Source: Lysobacter sp. Root494 (GTDB lineage: Bacteria; Pseudomonadota; Gammaproteobacteria; Xanthomonadales; Xanthomonadaceae). From it: a stretch of DNA of 64,000 nt. The stretch spans positions 389,045-453,044 of the forward strand of contig NZ_LMFH01000005.1 in NCBI RefSeq assembly GCF_001427225.1, written 5' to 3'. Below the pieces are notes generated by a model. The model saw only the letters and a list, made by a program, of their open reading frames with translations. It ran no database searches and was not told the DNA's origin. Shown here piece after piece: positions 40,959 through 51,792 of the stretch (position 1 is the first letter of the stretch; the number at the start of each line of letters is the position of its first letter). The position numbers were made by a program, and so were the translations under genes.

Positions 40959-42476
40959 ATGCAGGCGAAGCATCGGTTTGAGCAGTTGAAGGCCCAGGCC
41001 GATCGCCTGGCGGCGGTGACCCTCGCTTCGATGCTGCAGGCCGACCCTGCGCGCGCCGTCGATTTTTCGATCCGGGTCGGACCGCTCTACGCCAACTTTG
41101 CCCGCCAAGGGTATGACCGTGAAGCGCTGGGGGCATTGAACGCGCTGGCGGAGTCCGCCTCGCTCGACACCGCCTTCCGTCGCCTCTTCGACGGCGAAAC
41201 CGTCAACGTCACCGAAGGCCGCGCCGCACTGCATACCGCGCTGCGCGGCAACCTGTCGCAGGCTGTTGCCGCGCGCGAAGCATTTGGCACCGCAAGCGAA
41301 GTGCGCCAGCGCATGTGCCGGTTGGTAGCCGAGCTCGAAGGCAGCGGTCTCACCGACATCGTCAGCGTCGGCATCGGCGGTTCCGATCTCGGTCCGCGCC
41401 TGGTGGCCGACGCGCTGCGCGAGGCACTGCCGTCGAAGCTGCGTGTCCACTTCATCTCCAACGTCGACGGCGCCGCCGCGCAACGAACGCTGGCGCCGCT
41501 CGATCCAGCGAAGACCGCCGCAGTCCTGATTTCCAAGACCTTCGGTACGCAGGAAACCCTGCTCAACGGCACCATCCTTCGCGACTGGCTTGGCGGCAGC
41601 GAACGCCTGTACGCCGTCAGTGCCAATCCCGGGCACGCCGCTGCCGCATTCGACATCGCCGCCGAGCGCGTGCTGCCGATGTGGGATTGGGTTGGCGGGC
41701 GTTATTCGCTGTGGTCGGCCGTGGGTTTCCCGATTGCGCTGGCGATCGGTTTCGACCGCTTCGAAGCCTTGCTGGCCGGTGCGGCGGAATTCGATGCGCA
41801 CGCGCTCAACGCGCCGCTCGACCGGAACCTCGCCGTGCGCCATGCACTCACCGCGGTATGGAATCGCAATGCGCTCGGCCATGCCGCGCAGGGCGTGATG
41901 ACCTACGACCAGCGACTCGCGTTGCTGCCGGCCTACCTGCAGCAGCTGGTGATGGAGAGTCTCGGCAAGTCGGTCAAGCTCGACGGCTCGCCGGTCGACG
42001 GCGACACCGTTCCGGTGTGGTGGGGTGGAGCGGGCACCGACGTGCAGCACAGCTTTTTCCAGGCGCTGCACCAGGGCACGCAGATCGTGCCGCTGGATTT
42101 CGTCGGCACCGTGCGCAACGACGATCCATTCGCGGAGAATCACCTTGCGCTGCTGTCGAACCTGTTCGCACAGAGTGAAGCACTGGCGAACGGCAAGCGC
42201 AGCGACGATCCGCATCGCAGCTATGCGGGCGGGCGTCCGAGCACGATGATCCTGCTCGATTCCCTGACGCCGCAGTCGCTCGGCGCGCTGATCGCGATGT
42301 ACGAACACAGCGTGTATGCGCAGTCGGTGTTGTGGGGCATCAACGCGTTCGATCAGTTCGGCGTCGAACTGGGCAAGCAACTGGCGAATGGGCTGATGCC
42401 GGCATTGAAGGGCGAAAGCGACGCTTCCGATCCGGTGACGAAGGCGCTGCTTGCCGAGTTGAAAGCACGCGGTTGA
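40959..42476 (+). CDS. pgi: Glucose-6-phosphate isomerase
   Basis: Interconverts glucose-6-phosphate and fructose-6-phosphate. 505 residues from the ATG at 40959, 10 nt after pan[17 protein letters not shown], signature [20 protein letters not shown], the catalytic Glu region [16 protein letters not shown], and the C-terminal [11 protein letters not shown] signature with its Lys. The upstream extension of the frame through panD is spurious. Somewhat shorter than E. coli Pgi (549) but typical of Xanthomonads. Its place at the end of the pantothenate operon has no obvious metabolic reason. Confidence 0.97.
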   Translation: MQAKHRFEQLKAQADRLAAVTLASMLQADPARAVDFSIRVGPLYANFARQGYDREALGALNALAESASLDTAFRRLFDGETVNVTEGRAALHTALRGNLSQAVAAREAFGTASEVRQRMCRLVAELEGSGLTDIVSVGIGGSDLGPRLVADALREALPSKLRVHFISNVDGAAAQRTLAPLDPAKTAAVLISKTFGTQETLLNGTILRDWLGGSERLYAVSANPGHAAAAFDIAAERVLPMWDWVGGRYSLWSAVGFPIALAIGFDRFEALLAGAAEFDAHALNAPLDRNLAVRHALTAVWNRNALGHAAQGVMTYDQRLALLPAYLQQLVMESLGKSVKLDGSPVDGDTVPVWWGGAGTDVQHSFFQALHQGTQIVPLDFVGTVRNDDPFAENHLALLSNLFAQSEALANGKRSDDPHRSYAGGRPSTMILLDSLTPQSLGALIAMYEHSVYAQSVLWGINAFDQFGVELGKQLANGLMPALKGESDASDPVTKALLAELKARG

Positions 42477-42644
42477 TTTTCAAGTCCCTTTCCGCCGGGA
42501 GCAGGTTCGACGAAGTCGCGCTGGCTCGCGCATCCCTGTTCCACTGCACGACCTTCCCTGCATTGCCCAGCCCAACCCCGATGGACTTCCCTCGGGGCGC
42601 CCGGCGCTTCGCGACACCTTTCCCCGATTGGGAGACGGAAAGGC

Positions 42645-43727
42645 CTACGGGCCTGCTTGCGCATGTCTCGCCAACGCCCACGCCACGTGTTCGCGCACCA
42701 ATGGCGAAGGATCATCGCGACGCGAAGCCAACGCTTCCATCACCACCGGCGTAGTTGGCGCATTGCCCAGCGCAACGGCGATGTTGCGCAACCAGCGTTC
42801 GTGACCGCTGCGACGGATCGCGGTGCCTTCCGTGCGCTGCAGGAATTCTTCCTCGCTCCAGGCGAACAACTCCGGCAGCGTCGCCGCATCGAGATTGTTG
42901 CGCGCGCGGAAATCCGGCTCGTCGGTGCGCTTGGCGAACTTGTTCCACGGACACACCAGCTGGCAATCGTCGCAGCCGAAAATCCGGTTGCCGATCAGTG
43001 GCCGCAGTTCTTCGTCGATCGAGCCTTCATGCTCGATGGTGAGATAGGCGATGCAGCGTCGCGCATCGAGCCGATTGGGTGCGACGATCGCCTGGGTCGG
43101 ACAGATGTCGATGCAGCGCGTACATGTGCCGCAGTGCGAAGTTGCGGGCGCGTCCACGGGCAGCGGCAGATCGACGTAGATCTCGCCGAGGAAGAACCAG
43201 GAGCCGCCGTCCTTGTCGATCAGGCAGGTGTGCTTGCCGATCCAGCCCAGTCCCGCGTTGCGGGCAAGTGCGCGCTCCAGCACGGGCGCCGAATCCACGA
43301 ACACGCGGTGGCCGAATGGCCCCACTTCCTGGCCAATACGATCGGCAAGCTTCTGAAGGCGTTGCCGCATCAGCTTGTGATAGTCGCGGCCTAGCGCATA
43401 ACGCGCCACGTATGCGCGTTCGCCATCGGCGAGCGTCTGCCAGGCTTCCTCGTCATCGCGACGACCGTAATCGAGTCCGACCGAGATGACGCGCAAGGTC
43501 CCGGGCACGAGATCTTCGGGGCGCGAACGCTTGTCGCCGTGGCGCGCCATCCACTCCATCGATCCGTACAGGCCCTGTGCAAGCCAGTCGCGAAGGTGGG
43601 TTTCGTCTTCGCCCAGTTCCACACCGGTAATGCCGCAACGCTGGAAGCCGTATTCGCGCGCCAGTCCGCGAATGCGGGAAGCCAGTGCGGCGTAGTCAGG
43701 CTCGGCGTGGGTGAAAGGTCCGCTCAT
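42645..43727 (-). CDS. queG: Epoxyqueuosine reductase
   Basis: Last step of queuosine tRNA modification, a cobalamin and two [4Fe-4S] dependent reductase. 360 residues from the ATG at 43727 (MSGPFTHAEPDYAA); another ATG at 43754 would overlap the divergent nnrDE start. Two ferredoxin-type clusters: CGTCTRCIDICPTQAI and CDDCQLVCPWNKFA, the B12-site segment GWIGKHTCLI, and a C-terminal HEAT-like repeat region (ALGNAPTTPVVMEALASRRDDPSPLVREHVAWALARH). The 25-bp gap to nnrDE is very short for divergent genes. The 168-bp gap to pgi shows no clear terminator. Confidence 0.96.
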   Translation of the reverse strand: MSGPFTHAEPDYAALASRIRGLAREYGFQRCGITGVELGEDETHLRDWLAQGLYGSMEWMARHGDKRSRPEDLVPGTLRVISVGLDYGRRDDEEAWQTLADGERAYVARYALGRDYHKLMRQRLQKLADRIGQEVGPFGHRVFVDSAPVLERALARNAGLGWIGKHTCLIDKDGGSWFFLGEIYVDLPLPVDAPATSHCGTCTRCIDICPTQAIVAPNRLDARRCIAYLTIEHEGSIDEELRPLIGNRIFGCDDCQLVCPWNKFAKRTDEPDFRARNNLDAATLPELFAWSEEEFLQRTEGTAIRRSGHERWLRNIAVALGNAPTTPVVMEALASRRDDPSPLVREHVAWALARHAQAGP

Positions 43728-43752
43728 CGACGCCAAGTATAGAATCCGCCGC

Positions 43753-45237
43753 ATGTACAGGACTTCCTATCTGCTCGACGCAGCGGCACTGCGTGGCATC
43801 GAAACGCGTGCGGCGGCGTCGCTGGGCGACGCGTTCGAACTCATGCGCCGGGCCGGCCAGGCGGCGTGGCGCGAAGTGCTGGAACGCTGGCCGCAGGCGC
43901 TACGCGTCGTGGTGGTCTGCGGTCCGGGCAACAATGGTGGCGACGGCTACGTGCTGGCGCGGCAGGCGCTCATGTCCGGCCGCCAGGTGGAAGTCGTGCG
44001 GCTGCCGCAACACGAGCCGCACAGTGAGCTCGCGACCCGCGCGAGAAGTGATTTTCAGGCGGCTTATGGACGCGTGCTGTCATTCGCGAACCAGCTTCCG
44101 GAGGCCGATCTGATCGTCGATGCGCTGTTCGGCACCGGCCTGTCGCGTGCGCCGGATGCTGATACCGCAGCGCTCATCAAAGCCATCAACGCGCAGGCCG
44201 CTCCGGTTCTTTCACTCGATGCTCCCACCGGCGTGGATTGCGATCTCGGCAACGTGCCCGGCGAGGCCGTGCGCGCTACCCATACGCTGGAATTCATCGC
44301 GCGAAAGAAGGGCTTGTACACCGGTGCCTCGCTGGATCACGTAGGCACGCGTACGCTCGCCACGCTGGACATTCCAACAAACATAGCGGAAGAAGCAGCC
44401 GCTTCCGCCGAATTTCTGGAGGCGCGCGATCTCGCGCGATGGTTGCGTCCGCGAAGCCGCGACTCGCACAAGGGTGCGAACGGCCGTGTGCTTTGCGTCG
44501 GCGGCGACTTCGGCGGTGGCGGTGCAATCCTGCTTTGCGCCGAAGCCGCGTTGCGCTGCGGCGCAGGGCTGGTCGATGTCGCGACGCGCGGAATGCATCT
44601 GCCCGCATTGCTCGCGCGATCACCCGAAGCGCTTGCGCATGTTGTCGAAGACGACGCCCCTCTGGGCGAGTTGCTGGAAAAAGCAGGCGTTATCGCCATT
44701 GGTCCGGGCCTGGGCCAGCGCGAATGGGGCGCAATGCTGTGCCGCGCTGCGATGTCAGCGGGCAAGCCGCTGGTGCTGGATGCCGATGCGCTGAATTTCC
44801 TTGCGACATCGGAAAATGCATTGCCGGCTGACTGCATCGTCACGCCGCATCCAGGTGAAGCCTCACGCCTGCTCGGTTGTTCGATTGCGGATGTACAACG
44901 TGACCGTTATGGCGCGGCGCGCGAACTGGCTTCGCGCTATCGCTGCACTGTCGTGCTGAAAGGTGCTGGCAGCATTGTTGCTTCTCCGGAACACATGCCG
45001 CGTGTCATCGGCGCGGGCAATCCCGGGATGGCCGTCGGCGGCATGGGCGATGTACTTGCCGGGACGATCGCGTCGCTGCGCGCACAAGGCCTCATTGCGT
45101 TCGATGCAGCGTGCGCAGGTGCATTGCTCCATGCTGTTGCGGGTGATGCGGCGGCGGAAAGCGGCGAGCGCGGTCTGTTGCCTTCCGACCTCATGCCATC
45201 GTTGCGACGATTCGCGAATCCACAGGGGGCGAAGTGA
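43753..45237 (+). CDS. nnr: Bifunctional NAD(P)HX epimerase/dehydratase
   Basis: Repairs hydrated NAD(P)H. 494 residues: N-terminal YjeF_N epimerase domain (about 1-210; VVVCGPGNNGGDGYVLARQ, DLIVDALFGTGLSR, LSLDAPTGVDCDLG) and C-terminal ribokinase-like ADP-dependent dehydratase (about 225-490; RDSHKGANGRVLCVGGD, VLDADALNFL, TPHPGEASRLLG, NPGMAVGGMGDVLAGTIASL). ATG at 43753; a TATAGA at 43738-43743 ends 9 nt upstream, so the mRNA may be nearly leaderless. First gene of the nnr-tsaE-amiC-mutL run, the same order as E. coli yjeF-tsaE-amiB-mutL. Confidence 0.97.
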   Translation: MYRTSYLLDAAALRGIETRAAASLGDAFELMRRAGQAAWREVLERWPQALRVVVVCGPGNNGGDGYVLARQALMSGRQVEVVRLPQHEPHSELATRARSDFQAAYGRVLSFANQLPEADLIVDALFGTGLSRAPDADTAALIKAINAQAAPVLSLDAPTGVDCDLGNVPGEAVRATHTLEFIARKKGLYTGASLDHVGTRTLATLDIPTNIAEEAAASAEFLEARDLARWLRPRSRDSHKGANGRVLCVGGDFGGGGAILLCAEAALRCGAGLVDVATRGMHLPALLARSPEALAHVVEDDAPLGELLEKAGVIAIGPGLGQREWGAMLCRAAMSAGKPLVLDADALNFLATSENALPADCIVTPHPGEASRLLGCSIADVQRDRYGAARELASRYRCTVVLKGAGSIVASPEHMPRVIGAGNPGMAVGGMGDVLAGTIASLRAQGLIAFDAACAGALLHAVAGDAAAESGERGLLPSDLMPSLRRFANPQGAK

Positions 45238-45716
45238 TTTCGATGTTGCTGGACAACGCCGATGCGACCGATGCGTTGGGCGCGGCGCTCGCACACACGC
45301 GGCCGGCGCGTGGGGTCGTGCACCTGCAAGGCGATCTCGGCGCAGGCAAGTCGACACTCGCGCGCGCATTGCTGCGCACGCTGGGCGTCACTGGCGCCAT
45401 TCGCAGTCCTACCTACACGTTGGTCGAACGCTATCCGCTTTCTTCGGAGGGCGAGGCCTGGCATCTGGATCTGTACCGGATCGGCGATGGCGCCGAACTG
45501 GAATTCCTCGGGCTCGACAGCGACGAAGCCACGCTCTGGCTGGTGGAATGGCCCGAGCGCGGCGCCGGGTTCCTGCCGCCGGCGGATCTCCGCATCGGCC
45601 TGCAGGTGGCAGGGCGAGGCAGGCGCGCGACTGTGGCCGGCCTCACGGAAACAGGAAGGTCGTGGGTGACCCGTTTGCAGGCCGTAAATCCAATGGCAGT
45701 TGCGATCGACTCCTGA
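45234..45716 (+). CDS. tsaE: tRNA threonylcarbamoyladenosine synthesis ATPase TsaE
   Basis: P-loop ATPase of the TsaBDE complex making t6A37 in ANN-decoding tRNAs. 160 residues; Walker A GDLGAGKSTLARALLR, the conserved SPTYTLVERYP, HLDLYRIGDGAELEFLGLD and WLVEWPERG. GTG start overlapping the nnr stop by 4 nt; an ATG at 45243 in frame is an alternative that would lose three residues. Followed by amiC after 88 bp. Confidence 0.96.
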   Translation: MISMLLDNADATDALGAALAHTRPARGVVHLQGDLGAGKSTLARALLRTLGVTGAIRSPTYTLVERYPLSSEGEAWHLDLYRIGDGAELEFLGLDSDEATLWLVEWPERGAGFLPPADLRIGLQVAGRGRRATVAGLTETGRSWVTRLQAVNPMAVAIDS

Positions 45717-45804
45717 ACAATCCGACAGGAAAAGGCGGCAGGTACCGGATTCGTAAGGAAAAACTGCTTGACAGCCCAACGCCGCCGGTGCTTGACTACC
45801 GGCC

Positions 45805-47442
45805 ATGCGCGTATCGGGGGCCACCGTCCAGAAGTTCCTGCTCGGCATGGCGCTGCTGTCAGCGCTTGCCTGGAACTTGGCGCATGCCAGTGAAATCAAA
45901 GACTTGCGCGTAAGTGCGGGCGCTACCGGGACGCGTGCGGAACTCGCCCTGGATCAGGCGGCCGAGTTCAAGGTCATCCGTCTCTCCGCTCCAGAACGTC
46001 TCGTGGTCGATCTTCCCGCTTCCCGGGTTCGTCGTGGCCTCGTGATGCCGGCGGGCGCGGGCATCGTGAAGTCGGTGCGCACTGGCCAGCCGGAACCGGG
46101 CATCGTCCGGGTGGTTTTCGACCTTTCCCAGCCGGTCGCGGTGCTGAAACCGCATATCGAGCCGGGAGCTGACGGTCCGCGACTGGTTCTCGAATGGCCG
46201 GGCGACGGTGAAGGCATGCCTGCTGCGGGTTCACAGCCGGCGAGCGTGGCGGCACCCCCTGCCAAAGCCGCACTCGAGCCTGCGCCGACGACAACCAGCG
46301 CTCAGTCGAATGCGCCAGCGCATGCCTCCGCCGACGATGTCGCCGCTTCCAATGCAGCCACGACACGCCTGATTTCCGAGCTGGCCGCGCGTGGCGAAGT
46401 CAAGGCGTTCGACAGCCTGCAGAAGACTGCTGCCGCCAGTCCACCGCAGCCTTCTTCGAGTGTTGCCGCGCCCTTTGGTGGCGTAGCTTCGAGCACGATC
46501 AGCGCGTCAGAACCATCCAAAGCGCTGGTTTCGAGCACCGGCGTGCCGGCCCGCATCGCAACCGGCGTACCGACGCCGATGAAGGCCGTCCCCACGGATC
46601 CGCCTGCGACGGCTTCGATAACCTCCGCACCCCAAGGCGATGCGGTGAAGACGATGAAGGACCTGATGCGTAGCCGCGGCATGCGCCCACTCGTCATCGC
46701 CATTGATGCCGGCCATGGTGGCCAGGATCCAGGCGCGACCGGCCAGAGCGGCAAGCGCGAGAAGGACGTGACGCTGGCGATCGCGCGCGAACTGGCGCGC
46801 CAGATCAATGCCACGCCAGGTCTGAAGGCCTATCTCACCCGCGACACGGACGTCTTCATTCCCCTCAATCGCCGTGCGCAACTGGCGCGGCAGGCGAAGG
46901 CGGACATGTTCGTGTCGATCCATGCCGACGCAGCGGAAAACCGCGGCGCCAATGGCTCTTCGGTGTACGTGCTGTCACTGAAGGGCGCGTCTTCGCAGCG
47001 CGCGCGCTGGCTGGCCGACAAGGAAAACGCTTCTGACCTGATCGGCGGCGTGCGCCTGGAAAAGACCAGCGGCACGTTGGCGTCGGTGCTGATCGACCTG
47101 ACCCAGAGCGGGCAGATGAAGGCGTCCGAGGACGCCGCGACGCACGTGCTCAACGGCCTGAGCCGCATCGGCCGCAACCACAAGCCGCACATCGAACGCG
47201 CCAACTTCGCCGTGCTGCGCACCTCGGACATGCCGGCAATGCTGGTGGAAACCGCGTTCATCTCGAATCCGGACGAAGAGCGCCGCCTGACCGACCCGGA
47301 CTATCAGCGCCAGCTGGCTCGCGCGGTGCTCGATGGCGTCAACACCTACTTCCTGCGTCAGCCGCCGCCGGGCACGCTGTATGCGGCGCGCGCGGCAGCC
47401 GACGTTCCTGCCGGAGCGGGCGCGGGTGGCGGCAGTCCCTAA
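45805..47442 (+). CDS. amiC: N-acetylmuramoyl-L-alanine amidase (AmiC/AmiB family)
   Basis: Periplasmic zinc amidase that splits septal peptidoglycan. 545 residues: signal peptide (about 1-28, cleavage near AHA-SE), AMIN septal-targeting domain (about 30-130), a long Ala/Ser/Pro-rich linker (about 135-285), and an Amidase_3 domain from about residue 293 with [14 protein letters not shown] (zinc His), the Glu in [10 protein letters not shown], the second His in [11 protein letters not shown] and the catalytic Glu in [14 protein letters not shown]. The regulatory helix insertion ([15 protein letters not shown]) typical of Ami enzymes activated by EnvC/NlpD is present. Between tsaE and mutL, as in E. 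coli amiB. Confidence 0.95.
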   Translation: MRVSGATVQKFLLGMALLSALAWNLAHASEIKDLRVSAGATGTRAELALDQAAEFKVIRLSAPERLVVDLPASRVRRGLVMPAGAGIVKSVRTGQPEPGIVRVVFDLSQPVAVLKPHIEPGADGPRLVLEWPGDGEGMPAAGSQPASVAAPPAKAALEPAPTTTSAQSNAPAHASADDVAASNAATTRLISELAARGEVKAFDSLQKTAAASPPQPSSSVAAPFGGVASSTISASEPSKALVSSTGVPARIATGVPTPMKAVPTDPPATASITSAPQGDAVKTMKDLMRSRGMRPLVIAIDAGHGGQDPGATGQSGKREKDVTLAIARELARQINATPGLKAYLTRDTDVFIPLNRRAQLARQAKADMFVSIHADAAENRGANGSSVYVLSLKGASSQRARWLADKENASDLIGGVRLEKTSGTLASVLIDLTQSGQMKASEDAATHVLNGLSRIGRNHKPHIERANFAVLRTSDMPAMLVETAFISNPDEERRLTDPDYQRQLARAVLDGVNTYFLRQPPPGTLYAARAAADVPAGAGAGGGSP

Positions 47443-47528
47443 ATAGTTGCCGGCGCGGTGGGATTAACGCCGCGCGCCGCATATCATCCCGGACCAGCAC
47501 ATTCGCGGCGTCAGCGCCGTTTTTTCCC

Positions 47529-49316
<1,788 letters not shown>

Positions 49317-50279
49317 ATGCTGCGACTGACCTACAAGCTGCCGTTGTTGCTATTCGTCGCGCTGGCCATCACCGCATGCAAGGACGAAGAAGCGACCCGG
49401 CAGGCCGCTGCAGCGAAAGAACAGGCGTTCGCCAGCAGCCAGCAGCCCTGGCGCAACGAGCGCCGCGCCAAGCTCACCCGGCCCGATGGTTGGACGAGCC
49501 TCGTGGGTCTGCACTGGATCGACGAAGGCGAGCATTACTTCGGCAGCGATGCCGACAACGGCATCCGGCTCGCCGTCGGGCCCGCGCATGTCGGCATGGT
49601 GTCGCGCAAGGACGACCGCGTACGTTTCCAGCCCGAGAAGGGCGTGGCGCTCACGTTCAACGACGAGCCGCTGACCGGCGCCGTGACGCTGCTCAGCGAT
49701 GCGGATCCGGCAGGGCCGAGCCGCATAGGCTTCGACGAGGACAAGGGTATCATCACCTTGATCAAGCGCAGCGATCGCTATGCGTTCCGCGTGAAGCATG
49801 CAGATGCGCCGACACGGACCGGCTTCAAGGGCATCGAATACTGGCCCGGCGGCGACGACTGGATCGTTACCGCGAAATACATTCCCAATCCGCCGGGCAA
49901 GACCATTCCGATCGCGAACATCATCGGCACGGTCGATGAAGTGCCCAATCCAGGCGCCGTCGAATTCCAGCGCGACGGCAAGACGTTCAGGATCGAAGCG
50001 CTCGATGAAGGCGAAGGCACGCTGTTCCTGGTCTTCGCCGACCGCACCAGCGGCCACGGCAGCTATCCCGCAGGCCGCTTCCTGGATGCGCCGAAGCCGG
50101 ATGCCGCTGGCGACGTCGTGATCGACTTCAACAAGAGCTACAACCCGCCCTGCGCGTTCACCGCATTCGCCACGTGTCCCCTGCCGCCGCCGGAAAACCG
50201 GCTGGACCTGGAGATCGTTGCCGGCGAGAAGGCGTACCACTTCGAGGAATCCAAACCAGTCATGAGCACGCAGTCATGA
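49317..50279 (+). CDS. DUF1684 lipoprotein
   Basis: 320 residues of the DUF1684 family, function unknown. N-terminal signal peptide ends in the lipobox AITAC (C21), so a lipid-anchored envelope protein. Family blocks: GWTSLVGLHWIDEGEHYFGSDADNGIRL, FKGIEYWPGGDDWIVTAKYIPNPP, TLFLVFADRTSGHGSYPAGRFLDAP and the highly conserved DFNKSYNPPCAFTAFATCPLPPPENRL with two cysteines. Starts at the base following the mutL stop and overlaps the next gene by ATGA, so it is translationally tied to both. Confidence 0.88.
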   Translation: MLRLTYKLPLLLFVALAITACKDEEATRQAAAAKEQAFASSQQPWRNERRAKLTRPDGWTSLVGLHWIDEGEHYFGSDADNGIRLAVGPAHVGMVSRKDDRVRFQPEKGVALTFNDEPLTGAVTLLSDADPAGPSRIGFDEDKGIITLIKRSDRYAFRVKHADAPTRTGFKGIEYWPGGDDWIVTAKYIPNPPGKTIPIANIIGTVDEVPNPGAVEFQRDGKTFRIEALDEGEGTLFLVFADRTSGHGSYPAGRFLDAPKPDAAGDVVIDFNKSYNPPCAFTAFATCPLPPPENRLDLEIVAGEKAYHFEESKPVMSTQS

Positions 50280-51238
50280 GTCCATCCATGCTTCGCCGCG
50301 GCAAGTCCGTCGTGTACTCCCTGCTTGCTTGCGCGCTGATCGCGCCGGCGGTCTATGCGTGGGCGCCTGGTAAATCGCCGGCTCCAGCTGCTGCTTTGTC
50401 TGCCAAAGCGCCGCCGACACCGTTGCTGTGGAAAGTGTCGGACCAGGACAACTCCGTGTACCTGCTGGGCTCCTTCCACCTGCTCAAGGCCGACGACTAT
50501 CCGCTGTCGCCGGATATCGACACGGTCTTTTCCGAAGCGGAAAACCTTGTCTTTGAAGTGCCACCGTCGCAGCTCACCGACCCGTTGCTCGCACAGAAGA
50601 TGCAGCAAATGGCGGGCTTCAGCGATGGCAGCAGTCTGAGCCAGGTGTTGCCGCCGGACGTGCGCGAAAAGATGGGTCAGGTACTCGGTAAGGACCGGGT
50701 CGCGCAGATGGAAGCGATGGAGCCCTGGTTCATCAACCTCGGCTTGCTGATCGGCATTTCGCAGCAGATGGGTTTCAAGGCCGACCAGGGACTGGATCTG
50801 CACATCGCGCGCATGGCCGAAGCGGCAAACAAGCCTGTTTCCGGGCTCGAAACGGCCGAGGCGCAACTCGCCGTGCTCGACGCATCGCCGATGGACGAAC
50901 AGATCGCGGGCCTGCGCGATTTCTTCAACAAGCCCGGCGAAGTTCCCAAGCTGCTCAACGAAACGCACGACGCATGGCGCAATGGTGACCTTGCCAAGCT
51001 CAACTCGCTGGTCATCGACGAGGTAAGCAAGGAAACGCCGGTGACCTATCGCATCATCAACGTCGAGCGCAACGATGCCTGGGTGCCGAAGCTGCAACAG
51101 ATGCTCGACGGAGCCACAGAAGGCAACGACACGCTCGTCGTAGTCGGCGCGATGCATCTGCTCGGCGAAGATGGCGTGGTCGAGAAACTGCGTGCGAAGG
51201 GCTATCAGGTCGAGCGGATCTGCTCCGCCTGCAAGTAG
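50276..51238 (+). CDS. TraB/GumN family protein
   Basis: 320 residues from the ATG at 50276 (ATGA overlap with DUF1684). An N-terminal hydrophobic segment (about 10-27) acts as signal peptide or anchor. TraB/GumN (Tiki-like) features: LLWKVSDQDNSVYLLGSFHLLKADDYPLSPDIDTVF with the first GxxH-type motif, GLETAEAQLAVLDASP, and a C-terminal NDTLVVVGAMHLLGEDGVVEKLRAKGYQV with the second conserved His. Such proteins are proposed metalloproteases; the role of GumN in the xanthan cluster is unclear. Last gene of the nnr-tsaE-amiC-mutL-DUF1684 run, ending at a REP-like terminator. Confidence 0.88.
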   Translation: MSPSMLRRGKSVVYSLLACALIAPAVYAWAPGKSPAPAAALSAKAPPTPLLWKVSDQDNSVYLLGSFHLLKADDYPLSPDIDTVFSEAENLVFEVPPSQLTDPLLAQKMQQMAGFSDGSSLSQVLPPDVREKMGQVLGKDRVAQMEAMEPWFINLGLLIGISQQMGFKADQGLDLHIARMAEAANKPVSGLETAEAQLAVLDASPMDEQIAGLRDFFNKPGEVPKLLNETHDAWRNGDLAKLNSLVIDEVSKETPVTYRIINVERNDAWVPKLQQMLDGATEGNDTLVVVGAMHLLGEDGVVEKLRAKGYQVERICSACK

Positions 51239-51264
51239 CACATTGTGCGACACGCATCTTTGTA

Positions 51265-51292
51265 GAGCTGAGCTTGCTCGGCTCGCTTTTTT
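51265..51292 (+). terminator. REP-like terminator after TraB/GumN gene
   Basis: GAGCTGAGC pairs with GCTCGGCTC (one G-U) and is followed by CGCTTTTTT. The context TGTAGAGCTGAGCTTGCTCGGCT resembles the TGTAGGAGCGAGC-TTGCTCG type of dispersed REP palindrome, so the terminator may be a co-opted repeat. Confidence 0.65.
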
Positions 51293-51358
51293 GATCGCGG
51301 AAACAAAGCAGGCGGAAAGCTCGGCGCTACAAGACAAGACGCCGGATCGCACTGAACT

Positions 51359-51766
51359 TCAGGCGGCCGCGATCAGCTCGATGCAATCTACCGGACACGC
51401 CGGCACGCACAGTTCGCAACCCGTGCACAAAGGCTCGATAACGGTGTGCATGTGCTTGGAGCCGCCGATGATCGCGTCGACGGGGCACGCCTGGATGCAC
51501 TTGGTGCAGCCGATGCAGTCGGCTTCGACGATCAGCGCGACCTGCAGCGGCTTGTGTTCCCCGCGCGAACGATCGTAGGGCCGTGCAGGAACGCCCAGCG
51601 CCTTCGCCAGCGCGCGCGCGCCCGCATCGCCTCCCGGCGGGCAGTGGTCGATACCCGCTTCGCCGCGCGCCATCGCTTCCGCATACGGGCGGCATCCCGC
51701 ATAGCCGCACTGGCCGCACTGGGTTTGAGGTAGCACGCGGTCGAGCCGTTCGATCAGGTCAGTCAT
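51359..51766 (-). CDS. rnfB: RnfB-like iron-sulfur protein (soluble, stand-alone)
   Basis: 135 residues. An N-terminal Fe4-S4 domain with [16 protein letters not shown]...CPPGG, then two ferredoxin [4Fe-4S] motifs [12 protein letters not shown] and [12 protein letters not shown]. This is the RnfB/RsxB arrangement, but the usual N-terminal membrane helix is missing (the protein starts only about 16 residues before the first cysteine) and none of rnfA, C, D, G or E is nearby. It follows metG by 26 bp on the same strand and is probably co-transcribed. Likely a soluble electron carrier; partner unknown. Confidence 0.88.
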   Translation of the reverse strand: MTDLIERLDRVLPQTQCGQCGYAGCRPYAEAMARGEAGIDHCPPGGDAGARALAKALGVPARPYDRSRGEHKPLQVALIVEADCIGCTKCIQACPVDAIIGGSKHMHTVIEPLCTGCELCVPACPVDCIELIAAA

Positions 51767-51792
51767 CTGCGCGCGTCCGAGTGCCAGGGTTT

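Noticed and set aside
40905-42380. 491-codon open frame antisense to panD and pgi
   Set aside because: Overlaps two conserved genes and has the composition of antisense GC-rich coding sequence.
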